Both the position numbers and the translations under genes were made by a program. Of a DNA stretch of 64,000 nucleotides, positions 1 through 8,543 are shown piece by piece (the stretch's first letter is position 1; every line of letters begins with the position of its first letter). Source of the stretch: Streptomyces colonosanans (GTDB lineage: Bacteria > Actinomycetota > Actinomycetes > Streptomycetales > Streptomycetaceae); NCBI RefSeq assembly GCF_001866645.1, contig NZ_MLYP01000043.1:99194-163193 (forward strand). The letters run 5' to 3'. A model generated the notes under the pieces. The model saw only the letters and a program-made list of their open reading frames with translations, made no database searches and was not told the origin of the DNA.

Positions 1-853
1 GGACGTCCGTCTTCAGGTTCGAGTCCTCGGCGATGGTCTTCGCGGTCTTGTCGCTGACGAGCGTCTCGTAGAAGACGGTGGAGACACCGTCGGCCTTCGC
101 CGTCTTCTGAAGGTCCCTGACGCGGGCGGCGCTGGGCTCGGATTCCGGGTCCAGGCCGTTGACGGCCTCCTCGGTGAGGCCGTAGCGCTCGGCGAGGTAG
201 CCGAAGGCGGCGTGCGTGGTGATGAAGACCTTGCTCTTCGTGTTCTTGAGGCCTTGCTCGTACCGGGTATCGAGAGCGTCGAGCTTCTTGACGAGCGCGT
301 CGGTGTTCTTCCGGTACGCGTCCGCGTGCTGTGGGTCGGCCTTCTCGAAGGCCTTGCCGACGCCCTTGGCGACCTCGGCGTAGCGCACCGGGTCGAGCCA
401 GATGTGGGGGTCCTTGCCGCCGGACTCCTCGCCCTCGTGGGCGTCATGCTCCGCCGCGTGGCCGCCGACCTCGTTGCCGTGCTGCTCCAGGGAGGTCAGG
501 GAGGCGGCGTCGATCTTCGTCCCGACCCCGGACTGGGCCACCGCCTCGTCGACGGCGGGCTGCAGCCCCTTGAGGTAGAGCACGGCATCGGACTTGTCGA
601 GCTGCACAGTCTGCTTGAAGCTGATCTCCAGGTCGTGCGGCTCCTGGCCGGGCTGGGTGAGACTGGTGACGTGGACGTACGTGCCGCCGATCTGCTCGGC
701 GAGGAACGCCATCGGGTAGAAGGACGCGACGACGTCGAACTTGCCGCTGCTGTTCGTGGCTGTGTCGGAGGAGCAGCCGGTGAGAGCCCCGAGGCCCAGC
801 GCAGTGGCCGTCGCGAGAGCGGTCCCGGGTATGAGGCGTTGCCGTACGTTCAT
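1..853 (-). CDS. znuA: Zinc ABC transporter substrate-binding lipoprotein (C-terminus beyond window)
   Basis: Reading leftward from ATG at 853, the protein starts with a basic n-region, a hydrophobic stretch and a lipobox ending LTGC, so it should be a lipid-anchored extracytoplasmic binding protein. Family features are visible: an early SFYPMAFLAEQIGG segment, a His/Glu-rich loop (HGNEVGGHAAEHDAHEGEE) followed by KDPHIWLDP, and ITTHAAFGYLAERYGL. This is the cluster A-I zinc/manganese solute-binding family; the His-rich loop and the Zur-like boxes favour zinc. About 284 codons are present and the C-terminus lies outside the window. Permease and ATPase genes, and zur, would be expected further left. 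An in-frame ATG at 862 is an alternative start. It is divergent from glyS. Confidence 0.93.
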   Translation of the reverse strand, partial: MNVRQRLIPGTALATATALGLGALTGCSSDTATNSSGKFDVVASFYPMAFLAEQIGGTYVHVTSLTQPGQEPHDLEISFKQTVQLDKSDAVLYLKGLQPAVDEAVAQSGVGTKIDAASLTSLEQHGNEVGGHAAEHDAHEGEESGGKDPHIWLDPVRYAEVAKGVGKAFEKADPQHADAYRKNTDALVKKLDALDTRYEQGLKNTKSKVFITTHAAFGYLAERYGLTEEAVNGLDPESEPSAARVRDLQKTAKADGVSTVFYETLVSDKTAKTIAEDSNLKTDV

Positions 854-890
854 GACACTCATTTTCAACAAACATGGAAACCGTTGTCAA
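853..890 (-). promoter_or_regulatory. Two Zur-like boxes overlapping the znuA promoter and start
   Basis: TGGAAACCGTTGTCA (875-889) and TGACACTCATTTTCA (853-867) both fit the 7-1-7 palindromic layout of the Streptomyces Zur box (TGAAAAT-N-ATTTTCA type). On the minus strand TTGACA (890-885) is followed after 17 nt by TGAAAA (867-862), so the boxes cover the -35 and -10. The transcription start would fall near the ATG, giving a leaderless mRNA. Zinc-bound Zur would block the promoter. Binding itself is inferred. Confidence 0.6.
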
Positions 891-1053
891 CAAGCGTCCG
901 GCTGCCGACTCGGCGCACTCCCGGGGTCCCGCTCCGGGTGCCCTACCGATTTGATTGAAGGGGAGCCCTCGCCGGTAACCTGAAGCATTCAGCTCTGAAG
1001 CAATGCTCTGCAGCAGTCGCTTCGTCGCCCGTCGTCGTAATGAAGAGAGCACC

Positions 1054-2436
<1,383 letters not shown>

Positions 2437-2452
2437 GCAGGTACTTCCCGGG

Positions 2453-2488
2453 CGCCGGGCGGGCTGGAGCGATCCAGCCCGCCCGGCG
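2453..2488. terminator. Perfect 16-bp hairpin between convergent glyS and the VOC gene
   Basis: Arms 2453-2468 and 2473-2488 are perfectly complementary with a GCGA loop. There is no T-run, which is usual for Streptomyces. Its position between two convergent genes suggests bidirectional termination. Confidence 0.75.
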
Positions 2489-2512
2489 TTCTGTGTGCCG
2501 GGGCTCGCGCGC

Positions 2513-2968
2513 CTACGCCACGCAGAACTCGTTGCCCTCCGGGTCGCACATGAGCCACCAGTGGCCCGCCGGACCCTTGTCCACCTCCTCGACGCGGGTC
2601 GCGCCCAGGGCCTCCAGGCGTGCCACCGTGGCGTCGCGGGCGTCCGGGCCGGCGTGGACGTCGATGTGCAGGCGGTTCTTCGCGGGCTTCGGCTCGGGCA
2701 CGTCCTGGAAGAGGATGCGGCGGCCCCGGCCGATGCCGGTGGCCTTGTCGTACGGGTCGTCGGGGTGCCGGATGGCGGCGAAGCCCCGGAAGACGCGAGT
2801 GCCGTTGTGCTCCGCGACCGCCGCCTCGGGGAGCCGGCCCGCCGCCAGCAGGCCGGTGATCAGTGCGCTGTTGTCCTCCACCTGGTACGCCAGCGCCGCC
2901 GCCCAGAAGTCCGCCAGGGCGGGGGCGTTGCGCGTGTCGACGACCAGTTTCCACTCCAGTGCTGTCAT
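2513..2968 (-). CDS. VOC (glyoxalase/bleomycin-resistance fold) family protein
   Basis: A 151-residue cytoplasmic protein with vicinal-oxygen-chelate features: N-terminal WKLVVDTRNAPALADFWAAAL, central RILFQDVPEPKPAKNRLHIDV, and C-terminal GHWWLMCDPEGNEFCV, which carry the usual His/Glu positions. Such proteins bind metals or small hydrophobic substrates; the substrate cannot be read from sequence. The ATG at 2968 lies inside a palindrome shared with the divergent CGNR gene and has no Shine-Dalgarno. A TATAAA -10 lies 7 nt upstream, so the transcript is probably leaderless. The pairing suggests the CGNR protein controls it. Confidence 0.88.
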   Translation of the reverse strand: MTALEWKLVVDTRNAPALADFWAAALAYQVEDNSALITGLLAAGRLPEAAVAEHNGTRVFRGFAAIRHPDDPYDKATGIGRGRRILFQDVPEPKPAKNRLHIDVHAGPDARDATVARLEALGATRVEEVDKGPAGHWWLMCDPEGNEFCVA

Positions 2969-2992
2969 GTAACCGTTTATATTGGTTACATG
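2966..2992. promoter_or_regulatory. Palindromic divergent promoter/operator containing both start codons
   Basis: CATGTAACC (2966-2974) and GGTTACATG (2984-2992) are perfect inverted arms around GTTTATATT. The outer ATG of each arm is the start codon of the VOC gene (minus) and the CGNR gene (plus). TATATT (2978-2983) lies 6 nt before the plus start and TATAAA (2981-2976, minus) lies 7 nt before the minus start, so both mRNAs look leaderless. A dimer bound here would cover both promoters and both starts. Confidence 0.75.
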
Positions 2993-3613
2993 GTGCCGTC
3001 GTCCAGTGACCGATCCGAAACGCCCGGGCTCGTGCTGCGGTCCCACACCGGGGCCGCCTACCGCTTCGACCCGGGCGCCCTGAGCCTGGAGCTGCTTCCC
3101 ACCGGAGGCCCGGGCGCCTTCCGGCGGTACGAGTGGCTGCACACGCCCGTCGATCTCGCGGCGTGGGCCGGGCGGTCCCGGCTGGTACCCACGCCCGTTT
3201 TGCGGATCACCGAGGACGAGCTCACGGCGGCGCGCGCGGTGCGGGACGCGCTGTGGCGGATCGTCGTCGCGCGAACGGAAGGGACGCCGGGCGCCCCGGA
3301 CGACGTACGCCTCCTCAACGAAGCGGCCGCGCTGCCACCCCTGGCCCCGGCCATCGGTACCGACGGGGCCCGAGCCTGGGCGGGGCCCGGCAGCGGCGCC
3401 CAGCTGCTGTCCACCGTCGCCCGCGATGCCGTGGACCTGCTCACCGGCCCCCACGCGCAGCGCATCCGCACGTGCGCCGCCGCCGACTGCCAGTTGGTGT
3501 ACGTCGACGCCTCCCGGCCCGGCCGCCGCCGCTGGTGCTCCATGGAGCACTGCGGCAACCGCCACAAGGTACGGACCCTGCGGGCACGCCGGGCCGAGGA
3601 GGAAGGGTCCTGA
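2990..3613 (+). CDS. CGNR zinc-finger (ABATE-type) protein, putative transcription regulator
   Basis: A 207-residue protein. The N-terminal ~140 residues match the ABATE layout: an early GAAYRFDPGALSLELL segment and a middle ELTAARAVRDALWRIVVA helix. The C-terminus has the CGNR zinc finger: CAAADCQLVYVDASRPGRRR followed by WCSMEHCGNRHKVRTLRARR, with four Cys and the signature CGNR. Related proteins are annotated as stress-induced or repressor-like regulators, though few are characterised. ATG 2990 is embedded in the shared palindrome and has no ribosome-binding site. Autoregulation plus control of the VOC gene is the simplest reading and is inference. Confidence 0.88.
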   Translation: MVPSSSDRSETPGLVLRSHTGAAYRFDPGALSLELLPTGGPGAFRRYEWLHTPVDLAAWAGRSRLVPTPVLRITEDELTAARAVRDALWRIVVARTEGTPGAPDDVRLLNEAAALPPLAPAIGTDGARAWAGPGSGAQLLSTVARDAVDLLTGPHAQRIRTCAAADCQLVYVDASRPGRRRWCSMEHCGNRHKVRTLRARRAEEEGS

Positions 3614-3623
3614 CAACGCCCTC

Positions 3624-3797
3624 GTGGGTCCGCTGGTCGTGGACCACACGGATCTGTGGCTGGGGCCGCACAACGGGCCGCGCATGGTCACCTACGCGCC
3701 CGCCGACGAGGAGTCGCGGAAGAGGCTGGAGAAGCTGCACGCCATAGCGAAAGGCCGTGGGTTCGAGTTTTCCGGAGGGAGCTCGAAGCCGAACTGA
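3624..3797 (+). CDS. Small hypothetical protein (57 aa)
   Basis: The reading frame from GTG 3624 encodes about 57 residues, with VDHTDLWLGPHNGPRM followed by a basic, helical tail (SRKRLEKLHAIAKGRGFEF). No family is recognised. It starts 10 nt after the CGNR stop, has strong third-position GC, and could be a co-transcribed small protein. No clear Shine-Dalgarno is seen and the start is uncertain; it could also be the end of a lost gene. Nothing else is seen from here to 3899. Confidence 0.4.
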   Translation: MGPLVVDHTDLWLGPHNGPRMVTYAPADEESRKRLEKLHAIAKGRGFEFSGGSSKPN

Positions 3798-3899
3798 CGG
3801 GCAGACCACACGTAAACCTACTCCGCCGGGCCGGGGTTCGTCCGGACCTACCGAACCGGCGGGGCCGAGGCGACAAACCCGCAGACCGGAAACAGCGTC

Positions 3900-4496
3900 T
3901 CAGGCGCGGCGGACCCGCCAGAGCCATGCTGCCGTGCCGGCCACCAGGGCGAGCATCGCCAGGTTGGCCAGGAGAGCCGGGGTGTCACCCGCCGGGCCGC
4001 CGCTGGACAGGTTCCAGGTGACGATGACGGCAGTCGGCAGGGCGGCGGTAAGCATGACGCCGGTGGTCTTCTGGACGGCGATCCAGTGCACTGAGGTGCA
4101 GAGAAGTACCGCGCCGGTGATGCGGAACAGGACGCCGAACAGCGGGCCGGGATGGTCTGGGAAGACCATCATGAAGGGCAGCGAGAGGGTGAGCATCAGG
4201 AGCGGGACCAGGGGGTGCACCTTGCCGCGCCGGGCGGGTGCACCAGCACTGCCCCGGGCCGGGCCCCCGGTGGCCCCGTTCCCCGCCTCGGCCAGCGCCG
4301 TCGCCGCGATCGTGCGGGGGTCCCCCAGCTCCGACAGGACCTCGCCGGTCGCGGCGTCGGGGTGTTCGGCACGTGTCACCTCGATGTGTTCGGCGAGGTC
4401 GGCGAGGAGTTCCTGGCGACGGTCGGCGGGGAGTGCGGAGGCCTCACGCTCGACGGCGGCGAGGTAGTCGCGTACGGGGTCGGCAGGGGTCTTCAT
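3900..4496 (-). CDS. HAAS-domain membrane protein, PadR partner
   Basis: The 198-residue protein has an N-terminal HAAS-like region (VRDYLAAVEREASALPADRR, then ELLADLAEHIEVTRAE and GEVLSELGDPRTIAATALAE), a Gly/Ala linker, and about four hydrophobic helices at roughly residues 95-195. HAAS domains typically sit in membrane proteins encoded beside PadR regulators. Its ATG overlaps the stop of the PadR gene (TCAT on the plus strand at 4493-4496), so the two are translationally coupled. The likely role is sensing or signalling at the membrane; the ligand is unknown. Confidence 0.85.
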   Translation of the reverse strand: MKTPADPVRDYLAAVEREASALPADRRQELLADLAEHIEVTRAEHPDAATGEVLSELGDPRTIAATALAEAGNGATGGPARGSAGAPARRGKVHPLVPLLMLTLSLPFMMVFPDHPGPLFGVLFRITGAVLLCTSVHWIAVQKTTGVMLTAALPTAVIVTWNLSSGGPAGDTPALLANLAMLALVAGTAAWLWRVRRA

Positions 4497-4867
4497 GCGA
4501 GGTCTCCGGTGGAGGGGTGCGGGGTGGTCAGGAAGCTGTCGACGGTGTTGCGGAAGCCGGGCCAGACGCGGGCGAACTCGTCGAGTGCGGCCCGGCCGCT
4601 GTCGGTGAGCGCGTAGTAGCGACGGGGTGGTCCGGAGGCGGACTCCTGCCACGTGGTGGTGACCAGGTCGTCGCGGCGGAGCCGGGAGAGCAGCGGGTAG
4701 ACCGTGCCCTGGCTGGTGGCCAGGGCACCGGAGTCCTCCAGGGCGTGGAGGAGTTCCACGCCGTAGCGGGGGCGGTCCCGCATCAGGGCGAGTACGCAGT
4801 ACTCCAGGACACCCTTGCGCAGCTGGGCGGCTGCCCGGGCCTGCTTGGTCGAATCACCGGGTTCCAT
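4493..4867 (-). CDS. PadR family transcriptional regulator
   Basis: A 124-residue winged-helix regulator. AQLRKGVLEYCVLALMRDRP, YGVELLHALEDSGALATSQG and TVYPLLSRLRRDDLV form the HTH and wing region; PPRRYYALTDSGRAALDEF is the typical PadR C-terminal signature. ATG 4867 gives the family length. It overlaps the HAAS gene by four bases, the standard PadR-HAAS arrangement. Such regulators usually repress their own operon; no clear operator was picked out upstream. Confidence 0.92.
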   Translation of the reverse strand: MEPGDSTKQARAAAQLRKGVLEYCVLALMRDRPRYGVELLHALEDSGALATSQGTVYPLLSRLRRDDLVTTTWQESASGPPRRYYALTDSGRAALDEFARVWPGFRNTVDSFLTTPHPSTGDLA

Positions 4868-4934
4868 GCGATGCAAGGTACCTGATGGGGCAAGCGGATG
4901 GGAAAGGGGGGTGCGGTTCCCACTCATCCGCGCC

Positions 4935-5084
4935 CAGCCGACTACGGACAAGGGGACCGGCCTCGCCGAGACCGGTACGAACGACGACACCGGGGCGATC
5001 GCCGGTGTGGCCGCCGCACTGATCGCCGTCGGTGGCTGCACCACCGTCGCGGTACGCCGCCGCAAGACCCGCCGCGCCGCCTGA
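4935..5084 (+). pseudogene. Orphan LAETG sorting-signal tail of a lost cell-wall-anchored protein
   Basis: The frame ending at 5084 encodes a complete cell-wall sorting signal: LAETG (about 4962-4976), a short polar stretch, a hydrophobic helix (GAIAGVAAALIAVGG) and a basic tail RRRKTRRAA. LAXTG is the motif used by Streptomyces class E sortases. No signal peptide or mature domain precedes it, only about 25 doubtful residues, so it looks like the 3' end of a deleted gene. It lies at the left edge of the recombinase module. Confidence 0.55.
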
Positions 5085-5192
5085 GCGGAACCGGCGCAAC
5101 CCAAGGGCGGCCCACCGTCATGCTGTTCTGCTGGAGTGGGGAACAGCTACACCACGGCCCGTGAGGAGTACCTCTCCATCGCCCAAAGGGAC

Positions 5193-6942
5193 TTACATTC
5201 CTGACGACCTTCTGGGGCGTGGTCCGGCGTTGCGGAGGTTGTATTCGACGAGGCCAGCCTGGTCGACGGTGCCGGTGTAGCGCAGGGCTGCGCCGACGGA
5301 CAGGCCGAACAAGTCGCAGATGCGGCGGGGGTCGCCGCCGGTGGCCTCGGCCTCGTGGAGGAGGCGGTCCTCCCGGAGCCGACTGGTGGGTATGCCGAGC
5401 ACGTCGTTGATCCAGACGTGGCTGACCGGCTCCACACCGCAGCCCGTGGTCTGGGAGACGAACAGGTGGGGGTTGGCGGTGCGGGCCAGCGCCGGTTCCG
5501 GTAGTCCAGGTAGGCCGCCAGACGAGTACGCGCGGGTTCGGCGAGCAGGACAGTCCGGTTCGGCAGGAACAGCCGCCCATCGCGCAGGTCGGTGGTCTTC
5601 AGCCTGCGCAGTTGCCCAGAGGTGAGCGCGTGGAAGATGGCCAAGGCTGCCAGGGCCGCGCGCGGCGCCTCCTGATCGTGCAGGATTCTGCGGAGATCGT
5701 CGGTCTCGACGGGCAGGGGAATGGTGGTGCTCGGCATGCCACAGAAGATCCGGGCGGTGGGGTCGGTGAAGATGACGCGCTGGTTCTTCAGTGGCCGCAG
5801 GATGTGCCGCAGGCCCTGGAGCATGTCGACGCGTGGGGTTCCGCTGTTGGGCAGGACCGCGACGACGTCGGCCCGGGTGATAGATCTCAGTGAGTCCTTG
5901 TCCTGGTCCGCCCACGCCTGGAGGGCGGGCAGCGCTTTGGTCACCATCCGCTGAATCCACCGGTGCGGTCGCGCTTTGACGCGCGGTGCGGTGTTACTGC
6001 CCGACAGCTTCAGTTCGAACCAGGTGGTGAGTTCGCCGACCATGGGTTCGGGAAGCCCGGCGGTACGCTCGCGGAACCAGGGGACGATGTTCGGTGTGCG
6101 GTCGTCGTCGAGCATGTCGAGCTGGGTGAGCAGCCTCAGCAGGGGCCTGACCGGGAGGAACAGGTCCCGCAGCAACAGGACGTCGGACGCCAAGAACCGG
6201 GCGCCGGGCGTGTCATGGATGCTCAGCAGAACTCGCAGCCCGCGGTCCAGGCCCCAGGCGGTGCTGTACTCCAGGCCATGGTGATGCGCGTAGTCGCCGA
6301 CCGCGGCCTTCAGCGCCGCTGCTACCTCGGGTGCGTCAACGTCGGGGAAGCCGCGCTCTTGGCCGCGCCGCAGGTCCCGGCCGGACGGTGGGAACAGGAC
6401 GAGCTGCCGGTGCCCTGCTGGCACCAGCGGGGGCGGAGGCTGCGGAGCCGGCTCGGGCCGAATCCGCGACGACTTCGGGTTCAGCAGCTGCAAGCGCCGT
6501 TCCGTGTCCGCGAAGTACAACTGCTGCCCATGTCGGTTCGCCCCTTCCAGGTCGAGGGCATGGCGGCGGGGCCGCAGCATCGGGGCTTGCTTGGTGCACA
6601 GCCGACACGCGCCGGTCTCGCCCAGGTGAAGGACGCGACCGCAGATCCGGCATGGGCGGCGTTCGGGTACAGCCGACGCCAGCCCCTGCACCCGACGCAC
6701 ATCTTGCCGTAGCGCCGCAGCATCCCCCAGGCGAAGCAGTCCGGGCAGGACGCCGGACGTTCTGCTGACGATCCGCGGTAACAGTTACGGCACTTGAACG
6801 CGGTCCAGTAGTCCTCGGTCGATCCGCACTTACGGCACGGCGGCGGGTCGCACGGTTGCGGCCGACAGCGATGGCAGTACTTCGCGCCCTGGCTGGACAC
6901 GGGCCGTTGGCGGCACCGTGGGCAGGTCCTCGGCGGCGCCAT
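5193..6942 (-). pseudogene. Four-zinc-ribbon protein with a degenerate tyrosine-recombinase domain, two frameshifts
   Basis: Joining three frames restores one long protein. From ATG 6942 come CPRC/CHRC, CRKC/CRNC and CPDC/CVGC pairs. Near 6655 the frame shifts and continues with CRIC/CRLC, which makes four zinc ribbons. It then runs NRHGQQLYFADTERRLQLLN and a long recombinase-like region up to LAAYLDYRNRRW. Near 5490 it shifts again and ends NPHLFVSQTTG, DRLLHEAEATGGDPRRICDL and ALRYTGT. In the recombinase part the first catalytic Arg region reads HALTSGQL, HxxR reads RxxR, and LLGH reads LFGL, while the Tyr (RYTGT) remains. The frameshifts may be real decay or sequence errors. Its start overlaps the stop of the HTH gene (TGATG). 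A role in DNA mobility is inferred. Confidence 0.7.
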
Positions 6943-7259
6943 CAGAGCGGCGGAAGGGTCCGGCCGCGGCCCAGCCGCGGCACCACCGGCGTGGCCCCGG
7001 TCGCAGCCTGCAGCTCGTCCTGTGGCCTCCTGGCCGCCGCCACCTCCGGCTCGTGGACCAGCAGGTCCGCCGTCGTGCACTTCAACACCAAGCAGATGAT
7101 GTCCAGGTCATCGAGCCGAACCGTTGTGGGCGTCCCCGTCCACAACGCCGACATCTTGCCCGTGCTGATCTCCAGCCCGGCATCCGCCAGGCGCCGGCGC
7201 ATCTCGGTGGACTTCCAGATCCCCTGCCCGGCGGCTTTCATCCGCAAGTTCCAGCGCAT
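6942..7259 (-). CDS. Small HTH (XRE-like) protein of the recombinase module
   Basis: A 105-residue protein with an XRE/Cro-type helix-turn-helix in its first 75 residues: RRRLADAGLEISTGKMSALW followed by VRLDDLDIICLVLKCTTADL. The tail (PEVAAARRPQDELQAAT) is charged and low-complexity. It lies 10 nt after the recombinase stop and its own stop overlaps the next start, so the three genes form one transcript. It probably regulates the module or helps assemble the recombination complex; neither is shown by sequence. Confidence 0.8.
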   Translation of the reverse strand: MRWNLRMKAAGQGIWKSTEMRRRLADAGLEISTGKMSALWTGTPTTVRLDDLDIICLVLKCTTADLLVHEPEVAAARRPQDELQAATGATPVVPRLGRGRTLPPL

Positions 7260-7269
7260 AATCTCTTCC

Positions 7270-8349
7270 TCAGCCCAGGCCCAGCCGGTCTGTGACCCGC
7301 TGGTTCGCCGTCGCCCACGTCTGTTCGATGTGGTTCTCGTGTACGTGGATGTACCGGGTCGTAGTGGACAGCCATTCGTGGCCCAAAAGCTCTTGGACCG
7401 CCTTCAAGTCGACGCCTTGCAGGTAGAGCGAGGACGCACAGAAGTGCCGTAGCACGTGCGGTGTCAGGCGCCCGGCCCAGGCGGGAAGGAAGGTCGCCAC
7501 CGCGCACTTCAAGCCCGACCGCAGCGCGTCGTCACCGGCCCGGAGACAGAACCCGGTCAGGGGGTCGCGGCGCTCGCTGGGGAACATCGGGGCGTCGGGG
7601 TTGTCATAGTCGTCACCGAACTGGTGCCGTACGTCGCCGAGCCACCAGTCCATCAGGGCGTCAGTCGAGTTGATGGCGGGCACCAGTCGGCCTTTCGGCC
7701 CGCGCCCGCGACTGCCCTTGCCGTGCCGGACGTGCAGCTTCCCGAAGTCGCCCAGGTCCGGCCGCCAGTCCCGGATGTCCAGCTTGAGCGTCTCGGTCAT
7801 GCGCGTCCCGACCCGCCGCCACAGCGAGGCCACTATGTAGTCCCGGGCCGCGGGCAGGAACTTCCTCGCGCTCCCCAACGACTCCCGCCACCCGTTGAAC
7901 AGCTGGTCGACCTCTGCCTCGGACGGTGGGATCCGCTGCGTTCCGTACTCGCTCTTGGCGGGGCGGTTGAACTCGTCGATCGGCTGCACCAGCACGTGAC
8001 CGGTCAGCGCATGGATGTCGCCCTGGTAGCGGGCGATCAGGAAGTCGAAGAACTGCGCGAGCGTCCACGCCTTGCTCTGGACCGTGCTGTGCGCGAGCCG
8101 TTTGACCTTGCGCTGATCCGCGAGGAACCGGTCGGCGTCTTCCGGGCCCGTGGTCCACACCGGCCGGCCGAGGAACCTCACGAACTCAAAGATCGCCCGC
8201 CGGTCGTCGGCGATTGAACCATCCGTCATACCGGCGCCGACGCCTGCAAGTAGGAACTGGTCGACCAGCTCCTGCTCGAAGTCCTCGTACTCCTGTGCCG
8301 TCGCCAGCCGCCGCGATGTTCCGATCGACCGGACGACCGCGAGCGTCAT
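7270..8349 (-). CDS. Tyrosine recombinase / integrase with intact catalytic residues
   Basis: This 359-residue protein has an N-terminal SAM-like core-binding domain (QSKAWTLAQFFDFLIARYQG) and a catalytic domain with every expected residue: Arg I in VGTRMTETL, Lys in HVRHGKGSRG, HxxR in TPHVLRHFCAS, His in LLGHEWLSTT and the nucleophile in TRYIHVH. It should cut and rejoin DNA through a 3'-phosphotyrosine. It heads a three-gene operon with the HTH and zinc-ribbon genes. No tRNA gene or obvious attachment repeat was found beside it, so the target site is unknown. ATG 8349 begins MTLAVVRSIG; upstream sequence to 8543 holds no recognisable gene. Confidence 0.9.
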   Translation of the reverse strand: MTLAVVRSIGTSRRLATAQEYEDFEQELVDQFLLAGVGAGMTDGSIADDRRAIFEFVRFLGRPVWTTGPEDADRFLADQRKVKRLAHSTVQSKAWTLAQFFDFLIARYQGDIHALTGHVLVQPIDEFNRPAKSEYGTQRIPPSEAEVDQLFNGWRESLGSARKFLPAARDYIVASLWRRVGTRMTETLKLDIRDWRPDLGDFGKLHVRHGKGSRGRGPKGRLVPAINSTDALMDWWLGDVRHQFGDDYDNPDAPMFPSERRDPLTGFCLRAGDDALRSGLKCAVATFLPAWAGRLTPHVLRHFCASSLYLQGVDLKAVQELLGHEWLSTTTRYIHVHENHIEQTWATANQRVTDRLGLG

Positions 8350-8543
8350 CGACGCCTCAGCTCACTGTGAACGACCATGCGTCATGGATAGCGGCAGACC
8401 GTCAGGAATCTCGACGGAACGTCGAAGTCTCCAGGCGATCGAGTGAACCCCCGCTCACCAGTACCGCAGGTCAGAAAAGGACGGCCTGTACTGCAAGAAC
8501 TCACGGGAGTCCCGACACTGGAGCGGGCCGCTCTGTAGCGTGC

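Noticed and set aside
5100..8543. Attachment-site repeats flanking the recombinase module
   Set aside because: No convincing direct repeat or disrupted tRNA gene was found by eye on either side.
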